From a virus: a DNA stretch of 41,729 nt. The notes under the pieces are model-generated. The model was not told the DNA's origin. It made no database searches and was given only the letters and a program-made list of their open reading frames with translations. The stretch lies in IMG/VR virus record IMGVR_UViG_3300007735_000731, positions 1-41,729 of that record; one strand, given 5' to 3'. Positions 8,201 to 16,261 of this stretch are shown here, piece after piece (position 1 is the stretch's first letter; every line of letters begins with the position of its first letter). The position numbers and the translations under genes are program-made.

Positions 8201-10048
8201 ACCAGTCCGTTGATGGAAAAAGGTTGGGTATGGCTTGGCCTATCTACAGCCCGTATGTCTCGTCAGCCCTTGGCTCTCTACGAGATGGTCAATATCCGCA
8301 AGACAATGCGTGAGACTGGATTTGAAAAAGGTTATATCGATAATTTCCTCAAGGGTATCGACCCGAAAAATACAAAGGCTATCGAGGATGCTACAGAACT
8401 TGCCAAGAAGAATCTAGCGACTCTAGTAGAAGAACGCGCTACTCAGCAAATTCTGGCCTATGTAGATAACCCGCTCATTCGTAGCCAGGTAGCATTTGGT
8501 GTCCGAAACTTCGCACGTTTCTACCGTGCTCAAGAGGACTTCTACCGTCGCCTTTATCGCTTAGTTCGCTACAACCCAGAAGCCATCCAACGCGCAGCAC
8601 TTACCGTAGATGGCGTAGCTCACAATGGCTGGATTCAACGTGATGACCGAGGCGAGTTATACTTCGTCTATCCACACTTTACTCCAGCTTACAAAGCAGT
8701 ACAAACTGTTCTGGCAACTCTAGGTGTAGAGCAAGATTTCAAAGTACCGTTCCCTGTTCAGTTCACTGGTTCAGTAAAGATGCTTACTCCATCGGTAAAC
8801 GTGGAGTCGTGGGTGCCTACCTTCGCAGGTCCAGCAGCGGCACTCCCAGTAACGCTACTGGAAAATCTAGTCAACATATTTAGCCCTGGCAATGGTGATG
8901 TTATCTCACGATACGCACTAGGCAAGTACTCCGTAGACCAAGGATTGGTCTCGCGTCTGATGCCAGCGCACGTCAATCGATTCCTCAATGCTATGGATAC
9001 CGATGAGCGCAACTCTCAGTACGCTTCGGCATACCGTAAGGCTGTTACCTACCTAGAGGCTTCCGGAAACGGTATCCCTAAAAACTATGATTCTGATGGA
9101 AACCTTATTCCACCTACTGCACAAGAGTTAGAAGAGTATCGTCAAAAGGTACGTAGCACTACGATTGGTGTTCTTGCCACACGCTTTGCTTTTGGTTTCT
9201 TTGCACCAGCAGCACCTGCAGTCGCACTCAAGAGTGATATGGCAGAGTGGATTGAAGATGCAGGACGAGCCAACTGGAAGCAGGCATACAATAAACTTCG
9301 TGAGCAATATGGCGGAGATTATGATGCCGCTATGGCTAAGTGGGTTGAACTCTATCCAAACCAGATTCCTTACACAATCGGAGAATCAGAGCGTAAGACT
9401 GTTGCTCTCTTTGGATATGCAGAAGAAGCTGGAAAGTTTGTTGAAGACAATGAAGCTCTCTTCAAGTCTTTTCCACAAGGAGCAGCCTTCCTTATCCCGA
9501 ATAAGGGAGCATTTAGCTTTGATGCTTACCGCACAATGGCAGATATGGGATTGCGTAGCAGCAAGCGCGTAGAGGATTACCTCAAAGACGTCCAGACCGC
9601 AGCAGACCTACAGGTCTACTACGACAAGCGCGATGAGTATGAGCGAGCGCTAGAACTCTCTGGAACCGACCAGGCCAAGACCATTGCCCGTCAGCAATTC
9701 AATGAATGGAAGGCACGCTTCTTGGCCGGCAGACCGCTAGTACAAGAAGAACTCAACCAGGGTGGACAACGTGCTATTGACCGCAGAAATGCGCTCAGTG
9801 ATTTGCAATCGATGTTGGCCTCTGGCTCTAATGTGCGACCAGATGTGCAGGATGCACTACGAAAGATGGTTGATACCTACCAGCAGTACCAATCTCAGCG
9901 GGATATCTTCGATATCACTGGTGGAGATGCTGCGATTGTTGCCTCAATCAAAGAGTCAACGATTATCGCAATGAAGGAATTAGCTAAGTATAACGAGAAT
10001 ACGCAGGCAGCATACGATGCTCTGTTTGCTAGTTTGTTGGGAGAATAA
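5204..10048 (+). CDS. Giant putative internal virion (ejection) protein, 1614 aa
   Basis: The largest gene of the genome. The product is soluble-looking, alpha-helical and rich in Ala, Arg and Lys, without long heptad coiled coils, signal peptide or obvious enzyme motif. A lysine-rich helical stretch lies near residues 685-745, and a segment SQVAFGVRNFARFYRAQED near 1095 resembles a structured helical core. It is coupled by TAATG overlaps to both neighbours and lies between portal and scaffold/capsid genes. In phages without a long tail, very large proteins here are often ejected with DNA; that is my inference. A tape measure is the alternative, but the position before the capsid gene and the composition do not favour it. 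Confidence 0.6.
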   Translation: MSENLRAAGFAANLSGDEMRQVSALSKALETHKTLLSMPADAASKVYNKLPEGQRQTLLNIAGNEDPVAKPPQGWFASAAHYAGKAFSALTIPSDFVTRIARTGIVAAEEGLSLADAWDETGKDGNKKFNEDRLNVARRKYGNTAVSVAMRIAGGETPESIMATATEQEKYYLRIADPQNKDSTGLGSSDQVRAARDLFDDTLAAVNAAKYSPGRAIANVIDAVTPGDFYKNGFFYKLTSGTADAIWRLTTDPLLLVGKAKKLYDVSKYSLEVIQASAKGDGVAFNNYFDQAKTIAFWNDYGSNVKRLKDAKKADRFDEAAAARRDLERLAPEFGPTVIKQFESADVTDAKSAKAFFLNQKEAFDIVDGKVGRTRMIMPRMTAGRKARVNVLTSANRVFNIDKAGPQLVDNLFFGAPTTADGIYRSIVDESEALAGKLKDVNKRTLRPSSRQIVRSIDRAKRRFTAVPLFKNDTFDVMEKDAAKKMYRLAAVIMPTREARTFAEVFDGIEEVGRRKEMFYGLWKTIADYRGLSTTESGQIIVRRLTGKGDVKFSVSRVDDYAEYPVLPSEMNSFASAPSLVDIDRAAARSPIIGRMAGFANSRWVENMTGAWSFLTLAGPRYAIRNSAEDLMVNLALGKSVWGITKERFLATRINTALKTAPGLTAGEKFAANPLGVVMRIVNKKDSKKYEAEIAAIEKKILDRKNTLKGLYVDLRLAKTPQKKDEIQTAINDIISKPEIDVVRETRQIMARALSEGRVNRLLSKMGLQPLGKDSIDILSEQIVYGDIENLLNVVSEGGFNFASGSTYIDTAYDLAKTTGVKNAEVRIDLDGARTQYAPAAGQRGFRAIGLTDQSEASLVSWLLRISFYSNDELGSLAISVLSDNPSVRKEGINKIAEYLRTDAGKQLMKEARLQSSKSLDELQYANIVYQRAADIFTKRGDGKLNLELLDKIRVVDDATGQYKVTGRLSLDDVDVDINDMPEAVVGPELVPVSNTNNYTSPLMEKGWVWLGLSTARMSRQPLALYEMVNIRKTMRETGFEKGYIDNFLKGIDPKNTKAIEDATELAKKNLATLVEERATQQILAYVDNPLIRSQVAFGVRNFARFYRAQEDFYRRLYRLVRYNPEAIQRAALTVDGVAHNGWIQRDDRGELYFVYPHFTPAYKAVQTVLATLGVEQDFKVPFPVQFTGSVKMLTPSVNVESWVPTFAGPAAALPVTLLENLVNIFSPGNGDVISRYALGKYSVDQGLVSRLMPAHVNRFLNAMDTDERNSQYASAYRKAVTYLEASGNGIPKNYDSDGNLIPPTAQELEEYRQKVRSTTIGVLATRFAFGFFAPAAPAVALKSDMAEWIEDAGRANWKQAYNKLREQYGGDYDAAMAKWVELYPNQIPYTIGESERKTVALFGYAEEAGKFVEDNEALFKSFPQGAAFLIPNKGAFSFDAYRTMADMGLRSSKRVEDYLKDVQTAADLQVYYDKRDEYERALELSGTDQAKTIARQQFNEWKARFLAGRPLVQEELNQGGQRAIDRRNALSDLQSMLASGSNVRPDVQDALRKMVDTYQQYQSQRDIFDITGGDAAIVASIKESTIIAMKELAKYNENTQAAYDALFASLLGE

Positions 10049-11529
10049 TGGCAGTCACTCTTGAAAGTTATCTCAACGATAACGCTACTGTTAAGGCTGC
10101 TCGCAAGAAGTACAATCAGGCCAAGGCGCTGTATAACCAACTCAAGAGTGCACCTGTTCCTCCCGGAGCGGGCACCACTCAACAGCAAGTCAATACCCGT
10201 TTGGCAGCACTTCAGGAAGAGCTAGATAAGGCACAGGCCCAACTGGCCGATGCTGAACAGAAGGCTAGTGCGTACTTCGCTAAGAACCAAACGACAATCA
10301 ATAAGAAGGCTGAGCGTAAAGCCACAGCAGACTTGCAGTCTAAACTGGATGATGCTATTCGCTATCGCCAGCAGTTACAGAATCAGGGTCTATCTACTGA
10401 AGTTATCGATGGACAGATTGCTAACATCAATGCCCAGATAAACAAGACTGGTCGTTATGCTCCACCACCAGTGGGAGCAGCAGAAGAGCGCCGTCCGTCA
10501 ATGGCACCAGCGCCGTTTGACCTCAATGGGTATATAGCTCAAGTATCACAGATGATTGCAACAGCCGGCCAAGGTGTTGCTTCTATGACTCCGGAACAAA
10601 GACTTGACCTTTCTACCCGACTCAAAGATGCTGGATATAAAGTTGACCCAAGTGCTAACTATAGCAATGACCTAGTTAACGCATATACCCAAGCGCTACA
10701 AGAGACTGTTACCCGCAGTCGTGATTTCAAGCGTGAATATGGCGTAGAGGAATTACTCTCTGCTAAAAAAGCAGAAGGTGCAGGTGGTGATGGAACTAGC
10801 ACTACCCTTACTTATACCGATTTCACTGGTAGTAATGCTGCTGGGACTATCAATGCTTCATTCCAGTCCTTACTTGGTCGAGACGCTACACCAAAAGAAA
10901 TTACTAGCATTTCCAAAAAAGTCAAATCAATTCTCGATAAGACTCCTGGGAAGACTGTTACTGAAAAGGATGCTTCTGGCAGGTTAATAACTCGCACCAC
11001 TCCTGGCGTCAATGTTGGTCAAGTTCTCTCTGAGATTATTAAGACCCTTCCGGAGTACGAGAAGCGCAAGGCTGGTGAGCGTGGTCTCATTGAGCAAAAC
11101 CTCGCAGCATCTGCTCGGGCTAATGGACTAGATATCACTAAAGACTTTGGCGCCAAGACTGTAGAAGGATGGATTAACCGGATTCAGAATGGCGAAAAAG
11201 AAGAAGTATTCACTAACCTTATCCGCCAAACTGCAAAGATTGGTATGCCAGATAACGTCAAGAAGATGGTTGATGATGGCCTAGACCTAGAGACTATCTA
11301 CGCTCCATACAAGCGCGTGATGGCAGGAACGCTAGAAGTAGACCCTGCGTCTATCAGTCTGGATGACCCAACTCTTCGTGGAGCCATCACTCCAGAAGGA
11401 GAAGTGCCTATCTATAACTTCCAACGTTTGCTTCGCAAAGACCCACGTTGGGAATATACCAACAATGCCCGTGACGAGGTGGCGCAGATTACTCAGCGCA
11501 TCCTCAAAGACTTCGGATTCCAGGGGTAA
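10048..11529 (+). CDS. Putative internal virion / head protein with coiled coil (493 aa)
   Basis: The N-terminal 130 residues are strongly helical and Gln/Ala/Lys-rich (ALQEELDKAQAQLADAEQKA), typical of a coiled coil. The middle contains a Pro-rich linker (about 140-160) and Ser/Thr stretches (250-280), and the C-terminus is globular. ATG overlaps the stop of the giant gene (TAATG). With its neighbours it probably forms the internal or ejected protein set. No enzymatic motif was identified. Confidence 0.6.
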   Translation: MAVTLESYLNDNATVKAARKKYNQAKALYNQLKSAPVPPGAGTTQQQVNTRLAALQEELDKAQAQLADAEQKASAYFAKNQTTINKKAERKATADLQSKLDDAIRYRQQLQNQGLSTEVIDGQIANINAQINKTGRYAPPPVGAAEERRPSMAPAPFDLNGYIAQVSQMIATAGQGVASMTPEQRLDLSTRLKDAGYKVDPSANYSNDLVNAYTQALQETVTRSRDFKREYGVEELLSAKKAEGAGGDGTSTTLTYTDFTGSNAAGTINASFQSLLGRDATPKEITSISKKVKSILDKTPGKTVTEKDASGRLITRTTPGVNVGQVLSEIIKTLPEYEKRKAGERGLIEQNLAASARANGLDITKDFGAKTVEGWINRIQNGEKEEVFTNLIRQTAKIGMPDNVKKMVDDGLDLETIYAPYKRVMAGTLEVDPASISLDDPTLRGAITPEGEVPIYNFQRLLRKDPRWEYTNNARDEVAQITQRILKDFGFQG

Positions 11530-11532
11530 TAA

Positions 11533-12699
11533 ATGACATTCGACCCAATTCTCCTTGGTGGACAAACCGTTAAGGCTCCAGGTTCAACAAAGATTACTGA
11601 CCCTAAAAGATTAGCAAGCAAAAAGAAATCCTTTACTGAACTAGAAAAACAGAACGCGCAAAAGGAAGAAATAGCAGCAACAGAAAATCGCATACGCAAA
11701 GAGTTTGAAGATGCAGCCAATAATAAGCCTCGTACTAGTGGTGTATATACCGCTCCGGATGGAACAACCTTCACTGACCAAAGGGCTTATGCAAACTATA
11801 TAACTGGTTTGCGTCAACAGAAGTTTGATGAGGCAAATAGACTCAGTGACCGTAAGTCTGCTTTCTCTATCCTCAAGGAAGAGTTTGACCGTTATGGTAT
11901 CGGCGACCTTGTAGGAGATGTAGAGCAGTTAGCTAAGGAAGGACTCAGCGCTGCTGAGTACAGCCTAGAACTTCGGAAGAAGCCAGCCTATGTACAGCGC
12001 TTCCAGGCAAACCAGACTCGCGTAAACAATGGACTTCGTGCGCTATCAGAGGCAGAGTATGTCACTCTGGAAGACCAATACCAACAGGTAATGCGTCAGT
12101 ACGGTCTGCCACAATCATTCTATTCTACTGGTAAGACTGGGCGTCAGCCTGAGTTAGAGAAGTTCATTGCTGGCGATGTTTCTCCGGTAGAGCTAGAAGA
12201 CCGAGTACAAATAGCCGTAGACCGCGTAAAGAACGCAGCCCCAGAAGTTATTGATGCACTCACCACATACTACGGCGGACCTGGTGGAATCACACAGTCT
12301 AACCTAGTTGCTTATGTGCTTGACCCACAACGTGCGCTTCCGGAAATCAAGCGCAAGGTTGCTGCAGCCGAAATCGGCGCAGCAGGCAAGGTCGCAGGAT
12401 TGAATGTAACTGGAAGTCGCGCAGAAGAATTAGCAATGCGTGGTGTTACCCAAGCCCAAGCACAGCAGGGTTACCAGACGGCAGCTGAGCTACTTCCACG
12501 TGCTGAGCAACTAGCCAGCATCTATGGTGCAGAGAAGTACGACCAGACTGCAGCAGAACAAGAAATCTTTGGATTAGAAGGAGCAGCCTCCGCTCGCCGT
12601 AAGCGTCAGAAGTTGGGCGCTATGGAGCAAGCACAGTTCGGAGCACGAACTGGTATGGCTGGCAGCGCACTGGAGCGAGGACGCTCAGGCGCATTTTAG
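11533..12699 (+). CDS. Putative internal virion / head protein (388 aa)
   Basis: A charged, mainly helical protein. It begins MTFDPILLGGQTVKAPGS, has a long Lys/Glu-rich helix at about 20-65 and a C-terminus rich in Ala, Gln, Arg and Gly (MEQAQFGARTGMAGSALERG), the kind of flexible tail seen in internal virion proteins. It directly follows the 493-aa gene with only three bases between them. Function inferred from context only. Confidence 0.6.
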   Translation: MTFDPILLGGQTVKAPGSTKITDPKRLASKKKSFTELEKQNAQKEEIAATENRIRKEFEDAANNKPRTSGVYTAPDGTTFTDQRAYANYITGLRQQKFDEANRLSDRKSAFSILKEEFDRYGIGDLVGDVEQLAKEGLSAAEYSLELRKKPAYVQRFQANQTRVNNGLRALSEAEYVTLEDQYQQVMRQYGLPQSFYSTGKTGRQPELEKFIAGDVSPVELEDRVQIAVDRVKNAAPEVIDALTTYYGGPGGITQSNLVAYVLDPQRALPEIKRKVAAAEIGAAGKVAGLNVTGSRAEELAMRGVTQAQAQQGYQTAAELLPRAEQLASIYGAEKYDQTAAEQEIFGLEGAASARRKRQKLGAMEQAQFGARTGMAGSALERGRSGAF

Positions 12700-12818
12700 A
12701 CCTGCTTCGGACCGACCGGCCCCGAAGAGTGTAAGAAGACCGGTAGATAGAGCCATACCGTTTCCCCGAACGAATATGAGGCTATCGACTACTACGAGAA
12801 AATGGGAGAGGACTAACT
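12700..12818 (+). other. Short non-coding gap with inverted repeat before the scaffold gene
   Basis: This 119-base gap breaks the otherwise gapless structural operon. It has CTTCGG (12705-12710) pairing with CCGAAG (12722-12727), with GC-rich sequence between. No start codon gives a convincing gene, although the frame ending at TAA 12813-12815 reads protein-like (NEYEAIDYYEKMGED) without a start, so a decayed small gene is possible. No T-run follows the hairpin. Confidence 0.4.
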
Positions 12819-13289
12819 ATGTCCAATCAATGGGATGACGATGACGATGATGATTACACCGCTCCAGAGGTGAATAACGACCTCGTTAAGCAATTACGCA
12901 AAGCCAACAAGCAGAAGGAAAAAGAACTAGCCGAACTTAAGGCTAACTTTGAAAGTCTGAACAAGGCGCAAAGAGAGCGTGCAATCAAGGACGTCTTAAC
13001 ATCTCGCGGGATTAACAGCAAGATTGCTGCATTTATCCCAGGCGATATCGACGCATCAGAAGATGCAGTATCGCGCTGGCTCGACGATTATGCCGATGTA
13101 TTCGGCATCGAACAGCCAAACCAAGCGACTCCAAATGTGGACCCCAATCAGGCAAAGCAATATCAGAAGATGACGCAGACCGTAGAGCAAGGGCTTAGCC
13201 CTGACGCTGGTGATGACATTATGCGCCGTCTGATGAACGCTAACACCAAAGAAGAATTGGATGCCGTCATTCGGGAGTCTGGACTCTAA
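12819..13289 (+). CDS. Capsid scaffolding protein
   Basis: A 156-aa protein immediately upstream of the major capsid gene. It has the typical scaffold make-up: an extremely acidic N-terminus (seven Asp in a row at residues 5-11), a charged coiled coil at about 20-55 (LRKANKQKEKELAELKANFE), and a helical C-terminus that would contact capsid subunits. Scaffolds guide procapsid assembly and leave before DNA packaging. Called by position and composition. Confidence 0.75.
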   Translation: MSNQWDDDDDDDYTAPEVNNDLVKQLRKANKQKEKELAELKANFESLNKAQRERAIKDVLTSRGINSKIAAFIPGDIDASEDAVSRWLDDYADVFGIEQPNQATPNVDPNQAKQYQKMTQTVEQGLSPDAGDDIMRRLMNANTKEELDAVIRESGL

Positions 13290-13313
13290 CCCGACTAAGA
13301 AAGGCAAACGCTA

Positions 13314-14489
13314 ATGGCAATTCCAGGCGGGTCGATTACCTCGACCTCATCCATCAGCGCACTCGTACAGACCGCATACGACCAGTATGTCCGGATGGCG
13401 CTTCGCTCCATCCCTGTAATGCGTGCACTCGCTGACGTAAAGCCAGTACAACAAGCGATGCCAGGCTCATCGGTAGTCTTCTCAATCTACTCTGATTTGG
13501 CACAAGCCACATCGACTTTGAGCGAGTCTACAGATGTTTCGAGCATCGCTCTTGGTAACCCATCACAGGTTACTGTAACTCTCAATGAGTACGGTTCAGC
13601 GGTCACCACGACCAAGAAGTTGAACCTCACCTCATTCAACGATGTTGATTCAGCACTTGCTGACATCATCGCGTACAACGCAGCAGACAGCATCGACAAT
13701 GTTGTCGGACAGGTCCTCTCTGCAGGAACCAATGTCATCTACGCAACTGGTGGAGCAACCGACCCAACATCCTCAGCGACTGTTGATTCAACTGACGTCA
13801 TCACCGTAGCAGACATCCGCAACGCTGTTGTCTCACTTCGTACCAACAAGGCATTGCCTCGTATGGGCGAACTCTACGCTGCATACCTCCACCCACGTCA
13901 ATCAGCGGACCTCCGCTCTGAGACTGGTACTGGCGGATTCCAAGACCTCACCAAGTACGTCGAGCGCACACCGTTCGTCGCTGGTGCAGTCGGCGCAATC
14001 GAAGGCGCATACATCGTTGAGACCCCACGTGTTCTCAATGGTATGCCACTTGCTTCCGGAATCAGCACAACTGTTTCCGTAACCAACAAGGAACTTACTT
14101 CCAACGTTGCAACCCTCACCACAGCCGTAGCACACGGTCTTGGTGTCGGACAGGTCGTCACCGTCTCTGGCGTTGACGCTACCTTCAATGGTACCTACAC
14201 CATCACGGCTGTTGGAACCACCACGACATTCTCCTATGCTAAGACTGCATCAAACGTTGCATCTGCTGCAGCAACAGGAACTGTCACCTTCACGAACAAC
14301 TACCGTGCGATTATCGCAGGTCGTGAAGCACTTGCTGAGGCTCTTGCTCAGGACATCTCTACCGTTATCGGTCCAGAAATCGACGCACTCCGTCGTTTCC
14401 GCACCATCGGTTGGTATATGTTCGGTGGCTGGAACCGCCTCCGCGAAGCAGCTCTCTATCGTATCGAGTCTGCTGCATCAAACGGCTAA
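13314..14489 (+). CDS. Major capsid protein, N4-gp56-like, with inserted Ig-like domain
   Basis: A 391-aa capsid subunit. The segment AAYLHPRQSADLRSETG followed by GAVGAIEGAYIVETPRVL is characteristic of the N4-gp56 capsid family with HK97-type fold. Residues 258-325 form a beta-rich module (NKELTSNVATL ... VDATFNGTYTI) placed between the ETPRVL strand and the C-terminal GPEIDALRRFRTIGWYMFGG helix region. Such modules are usually displayed on the capsid surface and may bind carbohydrate; this is family knowledge, not shown here. The same module recurs in the tail protein at 26637-28847. AAGAAAGG lies upstream of ATG. Confidence 0.9.
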   Translation: MAIPGGSITSTSSISALVQTAYDQYVRMALRSIPVMRALADVKPVQQAMPGSSVVFSIYSDLAQATSTLSESTDVSSIALGNPSQVTVTLNEYGSAVTTTKKLNLTSFNDVDSALADIIAYNAADSIDNVVGQVLSAGTNVIYATGGATDPTSSATVDSTDVITVADIRNAVVSLRTNKALPRMGELYAAYLHPRQSADLRSETGTGGFQDLTKYVERTPFVAGAVGAIEGAYIVETPRVLNGMPLASGISTTVSVTNKELTSNVATLTTAVAHGLGVGQVVTVSGVDATFNGTYTITAVGTTTTFSYAKTASNVASAAATGTVTFTNNYRAIIAGREALAEALAQDISTVIGPEIDALRRFRTIGWYMFGGWNRLREAALYRIESAASNG

Positions 14490-14504
14490 TTACCGTATTA
14501 GGAA

Positions 14505-14527
14505 GGGTGGGGGCTTGTCCCCCACCC
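14505..14527 (+). terminator. Strong hairpin after the capsid gene
   Basis: Perfect 9-bp stem GGGTGGGGG/CCCCCACCC with a 5-base loop CTTGT, 15 bases after the capsid stop. No T-run follows, so it is either a partial, actinobacterial-type terminator or a 3' stabilising hairpin that keeps capsid mRNA abundant relative to downstream genes. Confidence 0.7.
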
Positions 14528-14546
14528 AACCACAAGAAAGGAAGAA

Positions 14547-14870
14547 ATGCCTTACATCCTTGAGGGACCTTGGCGCAATGAGACCTGGGGAGCACGTAAT
14601 GAATACGATGCTTACTCGCGTCTATCAGGCCGCCGGTTCAATGGTGGCAGTATCAATGGAAGCGTACCTATCTCAATGACTGATGTACCCAGAGGTATCT
14701 CACTTCTGGTTACTGGAACTACTGTCGTAGAGAATCAATACCCATCACAGGATGACCTGGCAAATGTTGACTACTACTTCCTCGGTGGTCACGTCTACAC
14801 CATATCCGATGAGCAGGCAGCAGTCTTGACTGCAGCAGGCTACGGCGATTACTTGACTCCGGTGGCATAG
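14547..14870 (+). CDS. Hypothetical protein following the capsid gene (107 aa)
   Basis: Starts MPYILEGPWRNETWGARN after an AAAGGAAG ribosome-binding site. The C-terminal half (GHVYTISDEQAAVLTAAGYG) reads like a small globular fold. Its position directly behind the capsid gene suggests a head-completion, decoration or connector protein. Not recognised by family. Confidence 0.8.
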   Translation: MPYILEGPWRNETWGARNEYDAYSRLSGRRFNGGSINGSVPISMTDVPRGISLLVTGTTVVENQYPSQDDLANVDYYFLGGHVYTISDEQAAVLTAAGYGDYLTPVA

Positions 14871-15160
14871 TGGAACGCAATCCATTCTGTAAGTCAAGTT
14901 GTCCAACTCAAGACCACACCAACGAGGCAGACTGTTGGCGTGAGAATATGCCGATGTTCGTAGGGGTCAGTCCAACCAAATATGGTTGGGACCAAACAAA
15001 GGTAAAGAAGGACGAAAGGGAATTAGCGTCATACTACTCTGCGGTACGCCAAGGAATAGAACCTCGGTCTACTCAGCAGAAGGATATCGACGCAGCAGTA
15101 AAACTTAGTAATGATTCAGGCAAGGCTTTCGACGGAACAACACTCAAGTTTAAGGATTGA
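14870..15160 (+). CDS. Small protein with N-terminal cysteine cluster (96 aa)
   Basis: GTG start overlapping the TAG of the gene upstream. Residues 7-22 contain three Cys (FCKSSCPTQDHTNEADCW), possibly with His as a metal site. The rest is charged and helical, with STQQKDIDAAVKLSND typical of small phage proteins of unknown role. Confidence 0.7.
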   Translation: MERNPFCKSSCPTQDHTNEADCWRENMPMFVGVSPTKYGWDQTKVKKDERELASYYSAVRQGIEPRSTQQKDIDAAVKLSNDSGKAFDGTTLKFKD

Positions 15161-15161
15161 T

Positions 15162-15440
15162 ATGGCAAAGTCTCCAGCGTGGCAACGTGCAGCAGGCAAG
15201 AATCCCAAGGGCGGACTCAACGCCAAGGGACGCGCTAGTGCTAAAGCACAAGGGATGAACCTCAAGCCTCCGGTTAAAAAAGCAGAGGCGAAGAAATCTC
15301 CCAAGGCCGCTGGTCGCCGCAAATCATTCTGCTCAAGAATGTGCGGTATGAAATCCAAACTGACTTCCGCTAAAACAGCGAAAGACCCAAACTCGCGGAT
15401 TAATAAATCCTTGCGAGCCTGGGATTGTAAATGTTCCTAG
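15162..15440 (+). CDS. Conserved basic phage protein, DUF6321-like (92 aa)
   Basis: The N-terminus SPAWQRAAGKNPKGGLNAKGR and C-terminus RRKSFCSRMCGMKSKLTSAK...DPNSRINKSLRAW match a small phage protein type I remember from aquatic phages, in which a Cys-rich RRKSFC.RMCGM motif is invariant. Role unknown; the basic charge suggests nucleic-acid contact. The start at 15162 lies next to the upstream TGA. Confidence 0.75.
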   Translation: MAKSPAWQRAAGKNPKGGLNAKGRASAKAQGMNLKPPVKKAEAKKSPKAAGRRKSFCSRMCGMKSKLTSAKTAKDPNSRINKSLRAWDCKCS

Positions 15441-15452
15441 AAAGGTAGAACA

Positions 15453-15722
15453 ATGGCAGACTCCGATTATGTGTTGATGGCAGAGCCATTGACTCCGATG
15501 CTCGCTATGGCGCAAGAAGCGCATAAGCTCCTTGAGACATATATGAAGGCTGGCTTTACCCGTAAAGAAGCCTTTGACCTGACAGCAAGTCAGATTCCGG
15601 AATGGTCCTTCCCTAATCGTACAGTTATCGAAGAGCCAGAAGATGACATCGAAGACGATGATGATGACGACTACGAGTTAGACGAAGAAGAAGATGACGA
15701 TGATATAGAGGAGGGATACTAA
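15453..15722 (+). CDS. Acidic-tailed small protein (89 aa)
   Basis: Residues 1-55 form a helical domain (MLAMAQEAHKLLETYMKAGFTRKEAFDLTASQIPEW, here in two helices). From residue 60 on, the chain is almost entirely Asp/Glu. AGAAAGG precedes ATG. Alternating acidic and basic microproteins in this cluster may interact with each other or with DNA in the head. Confidence 0.7.
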   Translation: MADSDYVLMAEPLTPMLAMAQEAHKLLETYMKAGFTRKEAFDLTASQIPEWSFPNRTVIEEPEDDIEDDDDDDYELDEEEDDDDIEEGY

Positions 15723-15850
15723 TGAACGGAATGGATAACGGTATGGAGATGGAATCAGAAGAGTACATCAAACCATATGATATCGTGCCAAAGTTCGCAA
15801 CATACGAGTCGCTACAAACAGGCGCTCCTGGAGCAAAGGTGAAGAAATGA
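15722..15850 (+). CDS. 42-aa hypothetical protein
   Basis: Coupled by TAATG overlap to the acidic-tail gene. The sequence begins MNGMDNGMEMESEEYIKPYD and ends GAPGAKVKK. No family recognised; kept because of its tight coupling on both sides. Confidence 0.6.
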   Translation: MNGMDNGMEMESEEYIKPYDIVPKFATYESLQTGAPGAKVKK

Positions 15851-15918
15851 AAAAGAAGGCAGCAGCCAAGGGCAAGATGTGTAAGAAGTGCGGCAAGATG
15901 GGATGTAAGTGCAAATGA
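15847..15918 (+). CDS. 23-aa cysteine-rich microprotein
   Basis: ATGA overlaps at both ends, with the sequence MKKKAAAKGKMCKKCGKMGCKCK. Four Cys in CKKCGKMGCKC form a minimal metal-binding knuckle on a basic tail. The gene is far below usual annotation limits, but coupling and composition support it. It may bind zinc and nucleic acid. Confidence 0.55.
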   Translation: MKKKAAAKGKMCKKCGKMGCKCK

Positions 15919-16100
15919 AGAAGACCAAGGTAGAAAAGGTTATGGGAGAGTTCAAGCGTGGCTCTCTTCACTCTGGCAAGGGTGGACCAGTGGTCAAGTC
16001 CAAGAAGCAGGCTATCGCAATCGCACTGTCAGAAGCAGGCAAGAGCAAGAAGAAGAAGGCCGCCAAGAAAGTTGCTAAAAAGCCTAAGAAGAAAATGTAA
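15915..16100 (+). CDS. Basic protein, DUF6496-like (61 aa)
   Basis: Carries VEKVMGEFKRGSLHSGKGG and VKSKKQAIAIALSEAGK, the pattern of the DUF6496 family of small basic proteins found in phages and bacteria; function unknown. The C-terminal 20 residues are nearly all Lys/Ala and may bind DNA. ATG at 15915 overlaps the microprotein stop; an in-frame GTG six bases upstream is less likely. Confidence 0.75.
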   Translation: MKKTKVEKVMGEFKRGSLHSGKGGPVVKSKKQAIAIALSEAGKSKKKKAAKKVAKKPKKKM

Positions 16101-16261
16101 TGTCTTCGGGTAAGTACCGGAAGCATCACGGCTTCAACTCTGTACAAATCAAGAACGGGCTTATAGTACGCTTTACTAAAGATGGACGGGTACGAGAAGT
16201 CCTCGGAAAGTATGGAGAATATGGTAAAGAAGAAAGCATTTTGGGATACAAAAAATCCTAA
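16100..16261 (+). CDS. 53-aa hypothetical protein
   Basis: TAATG-coupled to the DUF6496-like gene. The sequence MSSGKYRKHHGFNSVQIKNG then LIVRFTKDGRVREVLG reads as two beta hairpins, a small nucleic-acid-binding-type fold by appearance only. Its 3' end overlaps the next gene by about 40 bases in another frame. Confidence 0.6.
   Translation: MSSGKYRKHHGFNSVQIKNGLIVRFTKDGRVREVLGKYGEYGKEESILGYKKS

Noticed and set aside
5446-9012. Several minus-strand frames of 60-120 codons opposite the giant gene
   Set aside because: No ribosome-binding sites or coupling; they are shadows of a long, codon-biased gene.
12700-12818. A small gene in the gap before the scaffold
   Set aside because: The protein-like stretch ending at 12815 has no start codon; kept only as a possible remnant.
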